This document shows positions 34,675 through 46,040 of a stretch of DNA of 64,000 bases, piece after piece (position 1 is the stretch's first letter; every line of letters starts with the position of its first letter). The notes below the pieces were generated by a model. It was not told the DNA's origin, made no database searches, and saw only the letters and a program-made list of their open reading frames with translations. This DNA is from Pseudopithomyces maydicus (Eukaryota > Ascomycota > Dothideomycetes > Pleosporales > Didymosphaeriaceae), in the NCBI GenBank assembly GCA_026873275.1, contig JANTUC010000001.1:186001-250000 (forward strand), in the 5' to 3' direction. A program made the position numbers and the translations under genes.

Positions 34675-35817
34675 CTAATTGCAGCATTTCAGAGGCTCGC
34701 ATAACGTCCCGCACGTCAGTTGACATTTGCCAGTTCCCGTTTGTTCCTCACGCTGTCCCTCTGTCTGAGCGTATTCACCATCGGCCAGCTCTGGCTGTAG
34801 CGTCGCACTATGAATGCCGTATGCATGCAGGCATTCGCTGATCACCTTTGCCCTCCCCATGAAGTCTTTCACATCAGTATCCCGCACGACCACATGTGCA
34901 CTCGCCAAGCTCTTCGTCTGATTCAATCGCCAAACATGTAGTTCGTGCACAGCTATAACACCTGGGATGCTTTCAAGGTCCTTCTTTACGTGCTCTAGAA
35001 TCACGCCTTCGGGTGCAGCTTCAAGTAGGATAGTGCCAGAGCGGCGCGTGAGTGGGATGGCGGTGCCGAGAATCATAAGAGCGATGTAGAGCGATATGGC
35101 AGGATCGATGTAAAAACGCTTCGGTGAGTTTGTGAGCCAAATTACAAGGGCGGAGATAATGACACCAATGTTGTTGAAGGCATCGCCCAGGACGTGGATG
35201 AGAGCACCCAGCATTCCGAGATCGCGATGGGGTTTGGAAGCGAGGAGCTTGTGATGTTCGTGTTCGGAATGTTCAGGGCTGGAGAACTGGATGTCGTGGG
35301 CTGTTTCCTCGTCATGGCTGTGAGCATGCTCGGATGAGTGCTCGTGGCTGTGGCTGTGGCCGTGGCTATGACCGTGCCCGTGTCCATGTCCATCGCCGTG
35401 ATCATGTTCGTGCAAGAAGATACCGCTGATCAAGTTCAGTCCCAGACCAATCGAGCCGACGATCAAAACAATCTTTGGATTCTCGACTTCCTTAATATCG
35501 ACGAAGCGTTCGATGGACTGGAGAAAAATGGAGAGACCGAGTGCGAGGAGAAACACACCGTTGAAAAAGGCACCGAGAAGTGAGGCGCGAGCCCAGCCGA
35601 ACGACAGGCCCACAGGGGCGTTCTTTCGCTCCTGCATGTGGACCGCGACGAGGGCTACTACGAAGCCGATGAGGTCGGTAAGGTAGTGGAATGCATCGGC
35701 AACGAGAGCAAGAGACTTGGTGTAGAAGCCAGTGGAGATTTCGGCAAGGAAGAAAGTTACGGATATGGCGATTACGGCTCGGAGGCGATTCTTGCGAGAT
35801 ATGTGGAAGTGGGCCAT
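34675..35817 (-). CDS. ZRC1: CDF zinc transporter (Zrc1/Cot1 type)
   Basis: Cation-diffusion-facilitator proteins exchange cytosolic zinc for protons, and Zrc1/Cot1 load the vacuole. This is a single exon of 380 aa with six predicted membrane segments. The zinc site motifs HxxxD occur in TM2 (His44-Asp48, HYLTD) and TM5 (His208-Asp212, HVLGD). A His-rich cytosolic loop lies at about residues 136-189 (HEHDHGDGHGHGHGHSHGH). The C-terminal cytosolic metallochaperone-like domain contains HELHVWRLNQTK, and the protein ends in a Cys-rich tail (TCGTLCEPLKCC). Length and order match fungal vacuolar CDF proteins. The 3' end is only 123 bp from the convergent DUF7708 gene. Paralogue identity (Zrc1 versus Cot1) cannot be decided. 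Confidence 0.92.
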   Translation of the reverse strand: MAHFHISRKNRLRAVIAISVTFFLAEISTGFYTKSLALVADAFHYLTDLIGFVVALVAVHMQERKNAPVGLSFGWARASLLGAFFNGVFLLALGLSIFLQSIERFVDIKEVENPKIVLIVGSIGLGLNLISGIFLHEHDHGDGHGHGHGHSHGHSHSHEHSSEHAHSHDEETAHDIQFSSPEHSEHEHHKLLASKPHRDLGMLGALIHVLGDAFNNIGVIISALVIWLTNSPKRFYIDPAISLYIALMILGTAIPLTRRSGTILLEAAPEGVILEHVKKDLESIPGVIAVHELHVWRLNQTKSLASAHVVVRDTDVKDFMGRAKVISECLHAYGIHSATLQPELADGEYAQTEGQREEQTGTGKCQLTCGTLCEPLKCCN

Positions 35818-36688
35818 CTTGGATGAGAGCTTGAGGGACGGAGATTATTTGGGTGGCGGAGAATGTTGAAGGTAAAAAAAACCTTCAAGCAAATCCGTAG
35901 ATGTTTGTTCTAATAATTTTTCCGGGGGAAGCGACGACGCAGACAAACTTGTAATGTTGGAAGGAGCGAGGCGGACGTAGTAGTTAAGGAGCCATGCAAG
36001 CAAACGATTCGCAACAGGTGAAATAAAAGCAAGCACCTTGATGAGTAAATTGAAGGCTTTTTGGACGCGCTGGACAGGAAGGAACTCAAGCTCTATTTAA
36101 GCAGGCCATGTGTGGTCGATAACATATCGGTGGTAACATATCGATCCATTGCTGAAACAGGGTTGGGATTAGCGCGACGCAGGCTCACAGCATCATGATC
36201 CCTTGCAACAGAGGCGGGAAAGCCATTGAGCTCTTGTATTCTATATTAAGGTGCCACCACAACGGCTCTTGCAAATGGAATGGCGCTGAATGTCACAAAT
36301 GACTGGTAGGTAGACATGGTTTGGTGCATCGCATGGTTTGCCCCATTCCAGATCAAGCGTAGCCGAGTCGCGCAACGAGGCCTGATGGCCACACCAACAA
36401 CCTGCCAACAGGTCTGACATGTTCAGTAGCTGACTCTGGGTCGACAGTAGAAGAAAAACAGCGCGAATGTCAGCAAAGGCGAGAGCTCGGCGGCCCCATG
36501 TGATGGCGCGACGGGCTGCTTAAAGCGGATAAGCGCCCGGGGCGATAAATGCAGCGCTGCCCCTCCGGCCAGGCCTTCATCCCCATAAAAATCTACCCTC
36601 ACGCCCGTCAACAGAATAGTCGACGCAAAAGACGCACACCTTTTCGCTCACTCACTGACCACGTAGCGACTCTCGACTAACCGACAAA
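35818..36688. other. Divergent intergenic with promoter of small zinc-finger gene
   Basis: Lies upstream of both the CDF gene (-) and the next gene (+). A CATAAAAATC element near 36583 lies about 100 bp before the ATG at 36689. A short direct repeat TAACATATCG occurs twice near 36120-36147. No gene seen. Confidence 0.45.
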
Positions 36689-37042
36689 ATGGGCAACGGC
36701 GCCAAGTACGAGACAGCAATGCGCAGCCAGCATGGCGGGGATACTGACGGCTTTACAGGGCACAGCAGAAGCGTGAGCGAGCGGGCGACAAGGGCCCCAA
36801 GGAGGCAAAGAGTCAGCTGAAGTCGGTACGTGAATACCACCGCCACCGCCCTTGGCTTTGGATCTGGCAAGCCATACTGAACATCGCAGAACACCGCCGC
36901 CCAGTCGATCAAGTGCAAGACATGCTTCCAATCCTTCCAGAGCACCACCGCCCGCAAGATGCTCACCGAGCACGCCTCCAACAAGCACTCCAAGAACTTC
37001 GAGGACTGCTTCAACGCCGAGGATGGTGTCGTCAAGAAGTAA
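36689..37042 (+). CDS. Small zinc-finger protein of the At2g23090/DUF1909 type
   Basis: A 78-residue protein in three exons: 36689-36705, 36759-36825, 36890-37042. Introns have GTACGA..CAG and GTACGTG..CAG, both in frame. The N-terminus MGNGAK joins by splicing to AQQKRERAGDKGPKEAKS, the basic 4F5-like block. A C2H2-like finger follows (CKTCFQSFQSTTARKMLTEH then NKHSKNFEDCF). The family is short and conserved from fungi to plants, but its function is not well defined. No continuous ORF of notable length exists because exon 1 is only 17 bp. Splicing model and family both fit well. Confidence 0.88.
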
Positions 37043-37613
37043 CGATGTAACGCGGAGATGATTTTCTTATTGCATGAGATACCATACATGAGCGTGGAGT
37101 ACAGGCGGAGAGATGGGAAAGGGCACGGTCAACGGGTCCTTTGATTACGACAGAAATTCACAAATCATTTTACGCTGCTACCTGGTATTATGGAACATTC
37201 GTGTGTTAGTCTCTGGTGAACTATTACGCACCGAGGAAATACATGCTGAATGATTGATCCAACTCTGGACTGCCTATGCTAATTTCGCAGACTCACACTT
37301 TTTCTATAAATGCTTCTTAACCAACAGGCCATTTCCTTAGACACCGGTGTGTGTTTTTAAATACAAAGTCTTGTTTGACTCATAGTAATTTCTATGGTTC
37401 TAATATCTCCTTAAAAGGGACTATTGGGGAAGTCACATTCAGCTCGTGATGATCTGTCGTCACCTACGATCAAAGAGGGATAACCGCACAATTGGTACAG
37501 TCGATCTGTGGCTGATGTATGAGGCGAAGACGGAAACTTCGTTGAAATGGCAGAGCGATACACTGTTTAGGTGGAGAATGCCTATTAGATAGCATCGATT
37601 CAGTATCTTCCAA
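37043..37613. other. Convergent intergenic
   Basis: 3' regions of the zinc-finger gene (+) and the membrane-protein gene (-); AT-rich. No gene seen. Confidence 0.5.
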
Positions 37614-38268
37614 CTAAGATTTCTCCTCCCCATCCTGCGCCTCGACATCATATTTCCGCTCCTTGCCCCCCTTTCAGACCTCGCTCTCGAAATAACATAC
37701 AGCGCCTCCACCACAATCCCACTCATGATAACGCCCTCGAAAACAACATACGGCACTACGAACGCTACCACATTCCATAAATCCAGGTTCGCCCCAAAGT
37801 TAAATTGCACCATCGCCAGCCCCGTCGCAGGTACCATGCTCAGACCCAAGACCTTCCACGCGTGCCGGCTGCGCTGCCTCTGGATCGAGAGCAGCGCCCA
37901 TTGGTTCCAGAAGAAGGCGCAGTACGCTAGTGCGATGAGGGGGAAGGGTGGAGAATAGAATAACAGGTAGGGTTCTTTGATGCACTTCTATAGCGTGGAT
38001 TGTTAATTTGTATACTATGGGAAGAAAGTTGTTCAAGATAGGTATTGCCTAGACGTACCGGTTTAGTGCCCCTAGCCCAAAAAGGCCATACTTTCTCCAC
38101 GCAGTACTCGGTTTTTCGAGAGTCAAGTGCATTGCGCTTTTTTTGATTGCCGTAGGCAAGATCGCCGTCTGCGAGTGTGGCGAGGAGAAGGACGGAGAGC
38201 ATGCGAAGTGCCCAACGGTGGGTGAATTCGGCGCAGAGCGCGCGGAGGTCGACGCGATTCGTGCCCAT
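37614..38268 (-). CDS. Small membrane protein, 194 aa, family unknown
   Basis: Exons: 38268-38059 and 37987-37614. The 71-bp intron has GTACGT..TAG. The N-terminus MGTNRVDLRALCAEFTHRW leads to about four hydrophobic segments (MLSVLLLATLADGD; FYSPPFPLIALAYCAFFW; LGLSMVPATGLAMVQFNFG; VVAFVVPYVVFEGVIMSGI), so it is probably an integral membrane protein. The frame as printed runs into a long basic tail. Adding one base in the CCCCCC run 37666-37671 instead gives a compact, natural C-terminus, ERKYDVEAQDGEEKS, with a stop at 37616-37614. An in-frame Met exists far upstream (38457), but the one at 38268 starts the protein-like part. Function not recognised. Confidence 0.65.
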
Positions 38269-38701
38269 GGCTTCGCGAAATCTTAGATTTTGTGCATGTG
38301 TTAATTGCAGATATCGAAGGTAGATATTCAACGGCGGGAGACAGATACAAGGGGACGTTTCGACGGCGAGACGCGAGCGCGTTAGATATATAGAGGTGGC
38401 GTTGTAGTAGTGCGGCTTAGACAAGCTTACAAAATGTCCGAGAACACAAAGCGGCATAATTTACACGCTCCTTTCAGCCTTGACAACCTATGCGTGAAAC
38501 ACAGCAATGCAGTACTATGAATGATATGGTCGACATTTCGATTCATCTATCAACTCGCTTTTGATGTTCCCGTGGTTCATGTTTCATACATGCCTAAACT
38601 CCATAGTATACACACATCGCTCATATGGGAATCATACCAGATTCAATCCCACATATAATTCTTCCTAGCATTCGCTCAACATAATTCCAACCCGCAGCAA
38701 C
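38269..38701. other. Intergenic
   Basis: Promoter of the membrane-protein gene and 3' end of WBP1. The frame of the left gene stays open to 38457, but that stretch does not look conserved. No separate gene. Confidence 0.45.
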
Positions 38702-40351
38702 CTACTGCGTCTTCTTGATGCTCTTCTCTGTAGGCGCACTGTACAGCCAAAGCGCAACGAAAGCCACCCATCCTACTACGGTGACCCAGATTCCTCCGAT
38801 CCATACCCAGGCACCGCTGATCTGCCAACTCCTTGGCCACTCGTCGTGCGCAAAATGCCTGACGGTGACTTGACGCTTCTCATCCAAGCTTGTCAGAAAT
38901 GGGCGGCGGTAGTCGATTCGGAAGTTGAAGATACCATGCTGGTCGGGAGTGCGGAAGGATACACCGAAGATGGTGCTGTTGGCGGTTTGAGACAGAGGGG
39001 ACAGGTTAAGACGGTGGAAAGGCGAGAGCATAGAGAATTCGAGTTGGAGAGCATCGTTCTGAGCTGGAAGGAACGGCACAAGGTGGTCGTTCTCGTACTC
39101 GGAAACTTCGACCTGGAAAGCCTGGAAAGATGTTAGTAGAGGGTATGATGCAAGTGGATAAACAGGATACTCACAACATCCTCCTTGATGCGGTAGATCT
39201 TGGGGTTGTGCTCAGGCACAGAAACGCTGTTGTTCAGCTTCTTGCTCACACCCTCGTCGTGGTAGTGGATCAGCTTGCCAACCTTGATCACACCGGTCTC
39301 CTTGAAAGTCCAAGCTGTGACCTTTTGCGCAAACTCGCGGTTCGCCGTCTTGACAGCCTGGCCGTTGAGGGTGGCCTTTTCAGAGAACCACTTGTTCTGC
39401 AACAACTCAGCGGAACCGAGAACGGTCAAGCGCGCGGAGTTGTGGGCCTGCATCGCAGAAACAATGTTCAATTGCTCGCCAGTAGCGAATGGGTCCTCGG
39501 AAGCTTCGACCTCATCCTTGGGGTTGTAGCTGTATGCAGTGCTAGGCGCGCGCAGAACGGGCTGGATGAGAGGGCTCTCGTTACCCAGCGTCTGGCCCAC
39601 AGCCCGAGGTACCGCAATGACTCCCTCACCAGCAAAGTAGTTCTTAACATCCGGTCTGATTGCCTTGGGAAATGGCAAAAGCAAGACATCGTGTTTATCC
39701 GCAGCGGAGGTAGAGTCGTAGTTGAAATGGTCAACGACAAGCTCGCCTTTGGCGGCAGGGATCTGAATATCGAGCTCGAGAAGTAGCGACTGGACGGAGG
39801 TAGGAGTAGCGTGGTCGCTCGAGAGCGCAACAATGACGTTTCCTTCCTTCTTCATGAAGTCGAGGAATTGGTTGGCGGTGAGAGCGGGGCCAAGGCCTTT
39901 CGATTTGGCGGGGAGGAGGATGACATGGTCATAGGCGCGCTCGCCATGTTGAAAGAGCGAGAGTTTGTCTGCCTTTGGAGACTTTACGGTAGCATGGAAA
40001 CCCCGACCTGTGGTTCTGTGTTAGAACTGTTGCAAGATGGGAGGAGCTATGCGACGAGCTTCTAGGGACCATTCGAGCAGTACCTGCGTAAGATGGGGAT
40101 TGTGCGAGTTCTTAAACGAGTAGATCCACCCAAACATTTAATATTTTTAACTCCCCAAAGCTTGCAAGCTATGTGGTCCAGTGATTCAAGAAGGAACAGG
40201 TATACATACTGGACAGGTCTTCCAACAATACGCTGTAGTTCTCCCTCTCGCTCTCTTCCTCGAGGATCACCAAGAGTCTCGAGCCACTCGAACTGAGTGC
40301 CTGCACCACGCCCAGCAGGGCAAGCAGGAGAAATGAAAATAACCACCTCAT
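38702..40351 (-). CDS. WBP1: Oligosaccharyltransferase subunit Wbp1 (OST48/DDOST)
   Basis: An essential subunit of the ER oligosaccharyltransferase that moves the lipid-linked glycan onto Asn in N-X-S/T. Exons: 40351-40210, 40007-39175, 39121-38702 (464 aa). Introns have GTATGT..CAG (202 bp) and GTGAGT..CAG (53 bp). The signal peptide is MRWLFSFLLLALLGVVQA. Conserved blocks are LVILEEESERENYS, then RGFHATVKSPKADKLSLFQH formed by splicing, HGERAYDHVILLPAKSKGLG, and LGSAELLQNKWF. Near the end is one membrane segment (IWVTVVGWVAFVALWLY) followed by a short tail ending KKTQ, a KKxx ER-retrieval signal. Divergent from the complex I gene with 296 bp between starts. All frames are intact. Confidence 0.95.
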
Positions 40352-40647
40352 GGTTCGGTTGGGGGAAGTGGAAGCTTGACAGCCGCGTTCATGCCAGCTC
40401 TCAATTGGAGTACGTATGCTTTGCCAAGACCACCCTTCACTAGCCATCTGGAGCACTAGCCACCCCGCCCCGACGTTTCTCCGGCCGAGAGGCTGCGGGA
40501 GCCAAGCTCGACCTCATCGAACGTCGCGGAATACAGCGAAAGCCATTGCGCGCCCGCATAACCCGCAATCCGTGTTGGACACATACCGTACGCCGCCCTC
40601 GCTGGAGCTGGAGCTAGGGAGTTGCTGCTGACGCGCACTAGGCCACC

Positions 40648-40992
40648 ATGTCCACCGCTCCCTTCTTCTTCAAGGAGCCCATCCGCTACCTCCGCTGGGC
40701 CTCTATCAACAAGCCCGCCTACTTCTACTCCATCTGTGTCGGACTCGCTGGCCCGGCTATCGTTGCTGTCGCTGTTCCGACAAGGAAGTACCTTGGGTAC
40801 GAAAGGATCGCAAAGATCCCTCAGACGTATCCCGGTACGTGACCTATATGTTAAAAGAAGGAAGCAATGTGGACAAAGGAGTGCGGATAGAGAAAATATG
40901 ATGTTTTCACTCAGGTCAAAAGAATTAGAGCTAACGTGTCAACAGTGCCTAAGGGACCAAGGCCGAGACCGAGCGGGTTCGAGGACGAGTGA
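40648..40992 (+). CDS. nuo9.5: NADH:ubiquinone oxidoreductase 9.5 kDa subunit
   Basis: A small single-membrane-span accessory subunit of mitochondrial complex I. Exons: 40648-40834 and 40946-40992 (77 aa). The intron has GTACGT..CAG. The sequence MSTAPFFFKEPIRYLRWASI, a hydrophobic span (FYSICVGLAGPAIVAVAVP), TYP joined by splicing to VPKGPRPRPSGFEDE, and the total length match the fungal 9.5 kDa subunit. No cleavable presequence, as usual for this subunit. It shares an upstream region with WBP1. Confidence 0.92.
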
Positions 40993-41300
40993 AAGGGATT
41001 ATGGAGATAGCAGGATGCATGCAATAGAAGTAGAAAAGAACACCACGGGCATGAAATGGATCAGGGGTACCCAATTTTTATTCGTGGGTAGTTAGATGGC
41101 AGGCCAAGTCCCCGCCGAGTCCTATCAGACTACATTGTACAAAATTCAACTTCCTTCCGATGAAACATCAACCCATCGTATCCCATAACTCCAGGTCGGA
41201 AATTGTTCTTGCACTGATAACAGCACAGTAATACCCGTACATCAATCGCCTTTGAGAGTGGGAAGATACCAGGTCCACAGGCCGAGAAGAGGAGAGTATT
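40993..41300. other. Convergent intergenic
   Basis: 3' regions of nuo9.5 (+) and the BTB gene (-). Nothing else seen. Confidence 0.5.
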
Positions 41301-42974
41301 CTAATCGATGCAAGTGCGCTTGGCGCCGCGTATAGCACCTTCATCCTCCTCCTCATCCGGCTCTCCCTCCGAAAGGTCGCTCGAGTCAACGCCTTTCTCC
41401 TTTTGCTCTTGGTGCTTCTTCGCAGCCTCGAGATTCTGCTGGGCGATGTCGTTGCCGCCTGGACGCCTGCCCCGCTTCAGCGGCTTCGGGTCCTCCATCT
41501 CCTTTGGGGTGGCCCATGGAAAATCGGCATTCTCGAACTCCACATAGGTAATGTAGGGCACGGGGAACTGTTGAACGTTGAGCTGGCAATTGCTCTTCAG
41601 CAAGTTGCTCTTCTCGACCCACTCCGCCATGCACTCCTTGATCTCGAGGAGATGGTTCTCAAGGACATTGAGGGCCTTCTTGGTCAAGGGAAACATGGTG
41701 TGGAACTGCGACAGAATGGCCTTGTCCATGTATGCTTCGCCTGCAGCGGCGATAGCACTGTAAAGGCTGTATCCACCATCTGGGCCATTGTAGCCACGAT
41801 TGGCGATCAGCCGCTGACCGAACCAGTGACGGAACCAGCATAGTGCCATCCAGACAAGAATGTCTTTTGCGTATTCCTCGCGCTGAATGCAAATTAGTTA
41901 ATAATCCCGATTGCAGTACGCTTTATATATTCAAGAGAGATGGCATTAACACAATTTTTACTAGGTGATCTTTACCTTGATCGGGATATCGTCCTTGGGC
42001 TTTGCGATATCGCCAGGATAGTGGCTTATTAGTTTGTTTTCAAGACTCCGGGATTGGTTGAGGAGTATGAAATGATACTTGGTGGCGAGCTTCCGAGCTG
42101 AGGGAGTATCGCGAAGCGATTCCATGCACGCGCGCTCAGTCTTCCACGTATTCCAGTTACCAGCGAGATGGATGATGGATTCACGGAAAATGACCTCGGA
42201 TCGGATACGGAAGGACATGTTAGCCCACAAGTATGGCATCTTCTGGATCGCACGGAAAAGAGCCTGGCCGTGTTTCAGAAGAGCGACTTCGACGGACTTG
42301 CCTTTGGTTCATGTTTAGTATGTCGGGAATAGAAGTGGGGGAGAGACTGAAAGATTCTTTTTGTTTCTGGGGATATTGTGTCGACTCGGGGTGGGCCGCT
42401 CAAAGACTGACAAACTTACCAATCAAATTTACGCAACCCAGATACTCAGCGACCTCTATGAGACCAACACAGTCCGTGAGAGCGGCGCCCATGTCGTCAT
42501 CGGCGATGTGGATCTCAGTTCCGTAGAAGGCGTATAGCACCCGCTCCCAGTGTTCGAAGAGCCTAGTCGGAACACGGCCGTTCTCGTTAAGAACACGCCC
42601 AGAGAAACCATCGACCCTCTCGCCAGTTGCACTAAGCTCCTAATAAAATTATCAGCAAGATGCCATTAAGTGCTAAAGCAAAATATATCCGGGTGCACTC
42701 GAGGTATTATCAATCCAGGCAACGCTCATCAAAAATATACACTTACGACGAGATCCATTTGTCCAGCGGGGTGATTTCCGGTCGGCATTTCAACAAGCTC
42801 CACCAGCCAGCGCGTCATGATGCCCGCGGACTTCGCCTTGCTATTCAGCTTTGCAGCATTTGGCTCAGTGAGGAGGTTGGAGAAGAAGATTGAATTGCGC
42901 GCGAGGACGCTTGCATGGAACGGGTATTTTCGATCGTGTCTAAGGACCACAAGGACATCGTGGGGCTGACTCAT
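41301..42974 (-). CDS. BTB/POZ-domain protein
   Basis: BTB domains mediate dimerisation and often recruit Cullin-3, but no substrate is indicated. Exons: 42974-42747, 42639-42420, 42301-41976, 41882-41301 (451 aa). All introns have GTAAGT or GTAAAG donors and AG acceptors, with phases matching. The BTB core is at residues about 1-130: DVLVVLRHDRKYPFHASVLA (the D-hold and FHAHK-type motif), RNSIFFSNLL, then LFEHWERVLYAFYGTEI and VAEYLGCVNLI. The rest is a helical fungal-specific region and a disordered, charged C-terminus (KRGRRPGG; an acidic run SEGEPDEEEDEG; KRTCID). A basic patch could be a nuclear signal. Family assignment is good. Confidence 0.85.
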
Positions 42975-43821
42975 TTTGGTATTCGCAGGTTGTTGACAGT
43001 GTCTTGAGTCGAGTGTGGAAGAGCTGTATGTTTCTAGTTCTTGTCGAGTCGGGACGTTCGAAAGACGCCAAGAAGGCACAGACTTATGGTGCCGGAAAGT
43101 ATAGTGTGTCCGTCTTTCGAGTCCGTGATGCAGTTAGACGCTTTTTCAATGTAGTAGGGAAGGAAGTTTTGTGTAGCTAAGGAAAGAGCGTCCCGAGAGA
43201 TCACTCGGAAGGAATTGAGCAACATACCAGTTGGTTGATTCGAAAAGCTCCAGGCAGCCACGGGAGAGTGCACAGTTCATCGCTGTGGAGAAAGGAGTCG
43301 CTGAGAGAAATCAGGCTTCATATAGGCTGGAGCTGGTGGCGTTTACATGCTCGCTCAACCCTCACTTGACAGGTGAGGGTAAAAATACGTGTTGCCAAGG
43401 AGATGACAAACAGTTCGAAGCTTCTAAACTAGACTGAGTGAAACAAATCAACCCTCAACTGTTTATAGCATACTATCTGATTAGTAGCCTTCAGACTGGG
43501 ATCATTTAGTGCACAGAACGGCATAGTTGGTTGCACACCCGAGTTGTTTCACGGCGATTTATCCCCGAAATAAAATCTGAATTTCTCAGTCCCTACTAAA
43601 CAGCCTGGTGGTACTTTAAGACTTGACGTCTGCTTTGACTGCTGTTTGCAGTATGTGTCACGATCCATGGAAAGATCAAATATGTGGAATAATACACTGT
43701 GTGCTTGATGGCTGTGCACTATTCTCAAAGGAAGCGACCAAAAAACGATACTGGTGACCCATACCCCAAGCGCCATATCCGTTATGCTAATAGTTACCAT
43801 ACTCTTGAGAATGCATCTTCC
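42975..43821. other. Intergenic between BTB and TIM17 genes
   Basis: Promoter of the BTB gene and 3' end of TIM17. Short ORFs on both strands lack domain features. No gene called. Confidence 0.45.
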
Positions 43822-44482
43822 CTAAGCGATAGCTGCCTGTTGTGCCTGAGGAGGGGTGGAGGAGCCTCCAACTTAGTATTCTCAGCCATCATTCGTCCAA
43901 ACATGATCCCAACGCCTTCAATAACACCGATAAGTACACCGCAAGCGATGGCGTTGTTTCGCATCGCTTTCGCACCTCCTCGGACAGCGAGAGCAGCGCC
44001 TGTGCAGAATCCGCCTAGGATGCCGTTCCAGGGATCTTCTTTTTTCTAGCATATGTATTAGCCCACCTGGCCACACATGTGCATAATGTTTAAGAGTTCG
44101 GGGTCGTACCTGATGCCCTTGACAGCGCAGTCGAACGTGGAGAATAGACCGCCCCAAACACCGAAGTTACCGCCGAGAACAGGCGCCCGCGCCTTGATAG
44201 CCGTGATTGCTCCTATACGACGCTCCCCGTACGGTGAATTTCTTTGCACATGTTAGAATATGAAAGAGCGACTAACAAAGCCACAAAAATAGAAATTGAA
44301 GATCATACCGGAAGCCTTTCACCCCATGCCATATAGCTCCACCCACGGCCTGACGACTCGTTAGCAGGACCACAATGACGTAATTGGCTCGTGTAGCCGC
44401 TAGACACACGCACTCCCATACAGAACGCTCCGCCGAAATCATTCAAAGCAACCCAGGGGCATGGATCTCTGGAGTGGTCCAT
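43822..44482 (-). CDS. TIM17: Mitochondrial inner-membrane translocase subunit Tim17
   Basis: An essential subunit of TIM23, which imports presequence proteins across the inner membrane. Four exons: 44482-44414, 44349-44309, 44241-44110, 44045-43822. Landmarks are DPCPWVALNDFGGAFCMG joined to AVGGAIWHGVKGFR, then NSPYGERRIGAITAI, GGNFGVWGGLFSTFDCAVKG, and DPWNGILGGFCTGAALAVRG. Two one-base shortfalls break the frame as printed. The T run 44040-44045 at the third acceptor must be one longer to give the conserved GIRKKEDPWN. The GGGG run 43853-43856 must be one longer to give EAPPPPPQAQQAAIA and the stop at 43824-43822. With both corrected, all phases close. An essential gene is unlikely to be doubly broken, so these look like sequence errors. 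Confidence 0.92.
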
Positions 44483-46040
44483 GATGAGATGGCATTGGCG
44501 GTGATGTGGAGCTTGGAGCTGGATGCCGCCAGGAACGTCGCTGCTGCATGCTCAACGCGGGGTAGTCCAAGCGCAACCCTGGGGCTGGGACCTCCTGCAC
44601 CTGAAAGCTTGGTACACGTGATGGTCAATCCAGGGACCTACCTAGAGCCTTGGAGTAACCTGTCGAAGCCTCTTAGGGTATGCAAGTTCCCAGATCACAT
44701 TGAAGCAGTGCTTCAAGCGAATCGTTAGGACATTCGACTGAATAGTTGTAATGGATGTTGAATTCCAAATGACATTCCGCGAGATTCACTTTATTACATT
44801 ATACAGAGGAAACCCATGTTGAACGTAATGTCTATAGGTACACTATCCCCGGCACTACCGGCGATGCGAACGAGGGGCTTGCTGTCTCATCTAGGCGGGC
44901 ACCCATCCGCCCGCAATGAAATGCACGTGCAGCTGGTGTAACCTTGGCCCTACATGCAACCCAGGTGCGTGTAGGTGCTGTGGCGCAGTAACAACCTTTA
45001 TCGTAAAGAATATGATCCGCATGTTTGTGTTGACTTGCATTTGAAGTCGAGACATTCGGAAGACATCCGGTTGACCTGTTGGGTTGCTTGAACGGAACCA
45101 CCCAGGTGAAACGGCTCGTGGCACCTTCTGATCGGCTGTGGACAGGCTGAAATGCTGCTAAAAGCACACGAGGTTCAGGTGCCTTCGCTCGTCTTCTCTA
45201 CGGGTCTAAACGAGTCGAAAGGGGCAAGATGGATACCCAAAAGTGGCGAGTCATAGCGAAGGCACCAAAGCCAGGAGGCATTACCAATCCCAATATACAT
45301 TAGCGCCTCTGGCACGGTCTACAGACAGGCCGACACATGCATGCAGGTCAACGTAGACACACCAGTCCCTCCCAACAGCCTCGTGCGTAGCTTTTTGTCA
45401 TCATCGTCGCACGTTGTCGACGCCCAGGTACCGAGTCGTTGAGCTGTTTGTTCGCCGAAGTGTTGGCGGGTTGGCCACAGCGGAGCCCGCATCAACGCCA
45501 ACGTGTGCTCTTGGCAACAGGCGGATCTGCAATCGCGCCGTTGGCACTCGACACAGTAATACTGCTATTCGCACGCTGCGACGGCCTCTGGGTACTCTTC
45601 TGCCTTTGGGAGCTTCCGTAAGTCAGAATTGCCCGCCGGGCGCATCCCACTGCCAGGCAGCCGCCGGTGAAGGAAGCGAGGGGCTTTCCGACCAGACTCC
45701 GCTAACCTGCCACCAGTACCCACACGATCCGTACAAAATAGGTGCGTCAACCTCGCCCGCGCTCCGCAGACCAATATCGCAGGCAGCCCATGGCATAGCG
45801 AGCCCCGGACAGCGTGGAGAACATTGTGGGTGGCTGAACAGTGCTGATACGGCGTGCAGAGCCTGGTATAGAAGGAGCGTTGGGCCTTTTGGAAGTGGCG
45901 GTGGTCTGCGCAACACTGTTGGACAGGAGGGCAGGTGAATTGCCAATATGGCAGCGGCGACGGCTGGTAAGTATTGGGCGTCCGTCTACGGCCCCAAACT
46001 TTTCTTGCTTTTCTCTCCATGACTCCTCCTCTCGCCAACC
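44483..46040. other. Intergenic, 1.5 kb
   Basis: Long open frames on both strands are typical of GC-rich DNA, but none shows a domain or splice-supported structure. A short HQLHVHFIAGG motif in one minus frame looks accidental. The right end is the promoter of the next gene. Nothing supportable. Confidence 0.45.

Noticed and set aside
44832..45167. HIT-like motif (HQLHVHFIAGG) on the minus strand
   Set aside because: The rest of the frame has no HIT-domain sequence, no splice support and an improbable composition.
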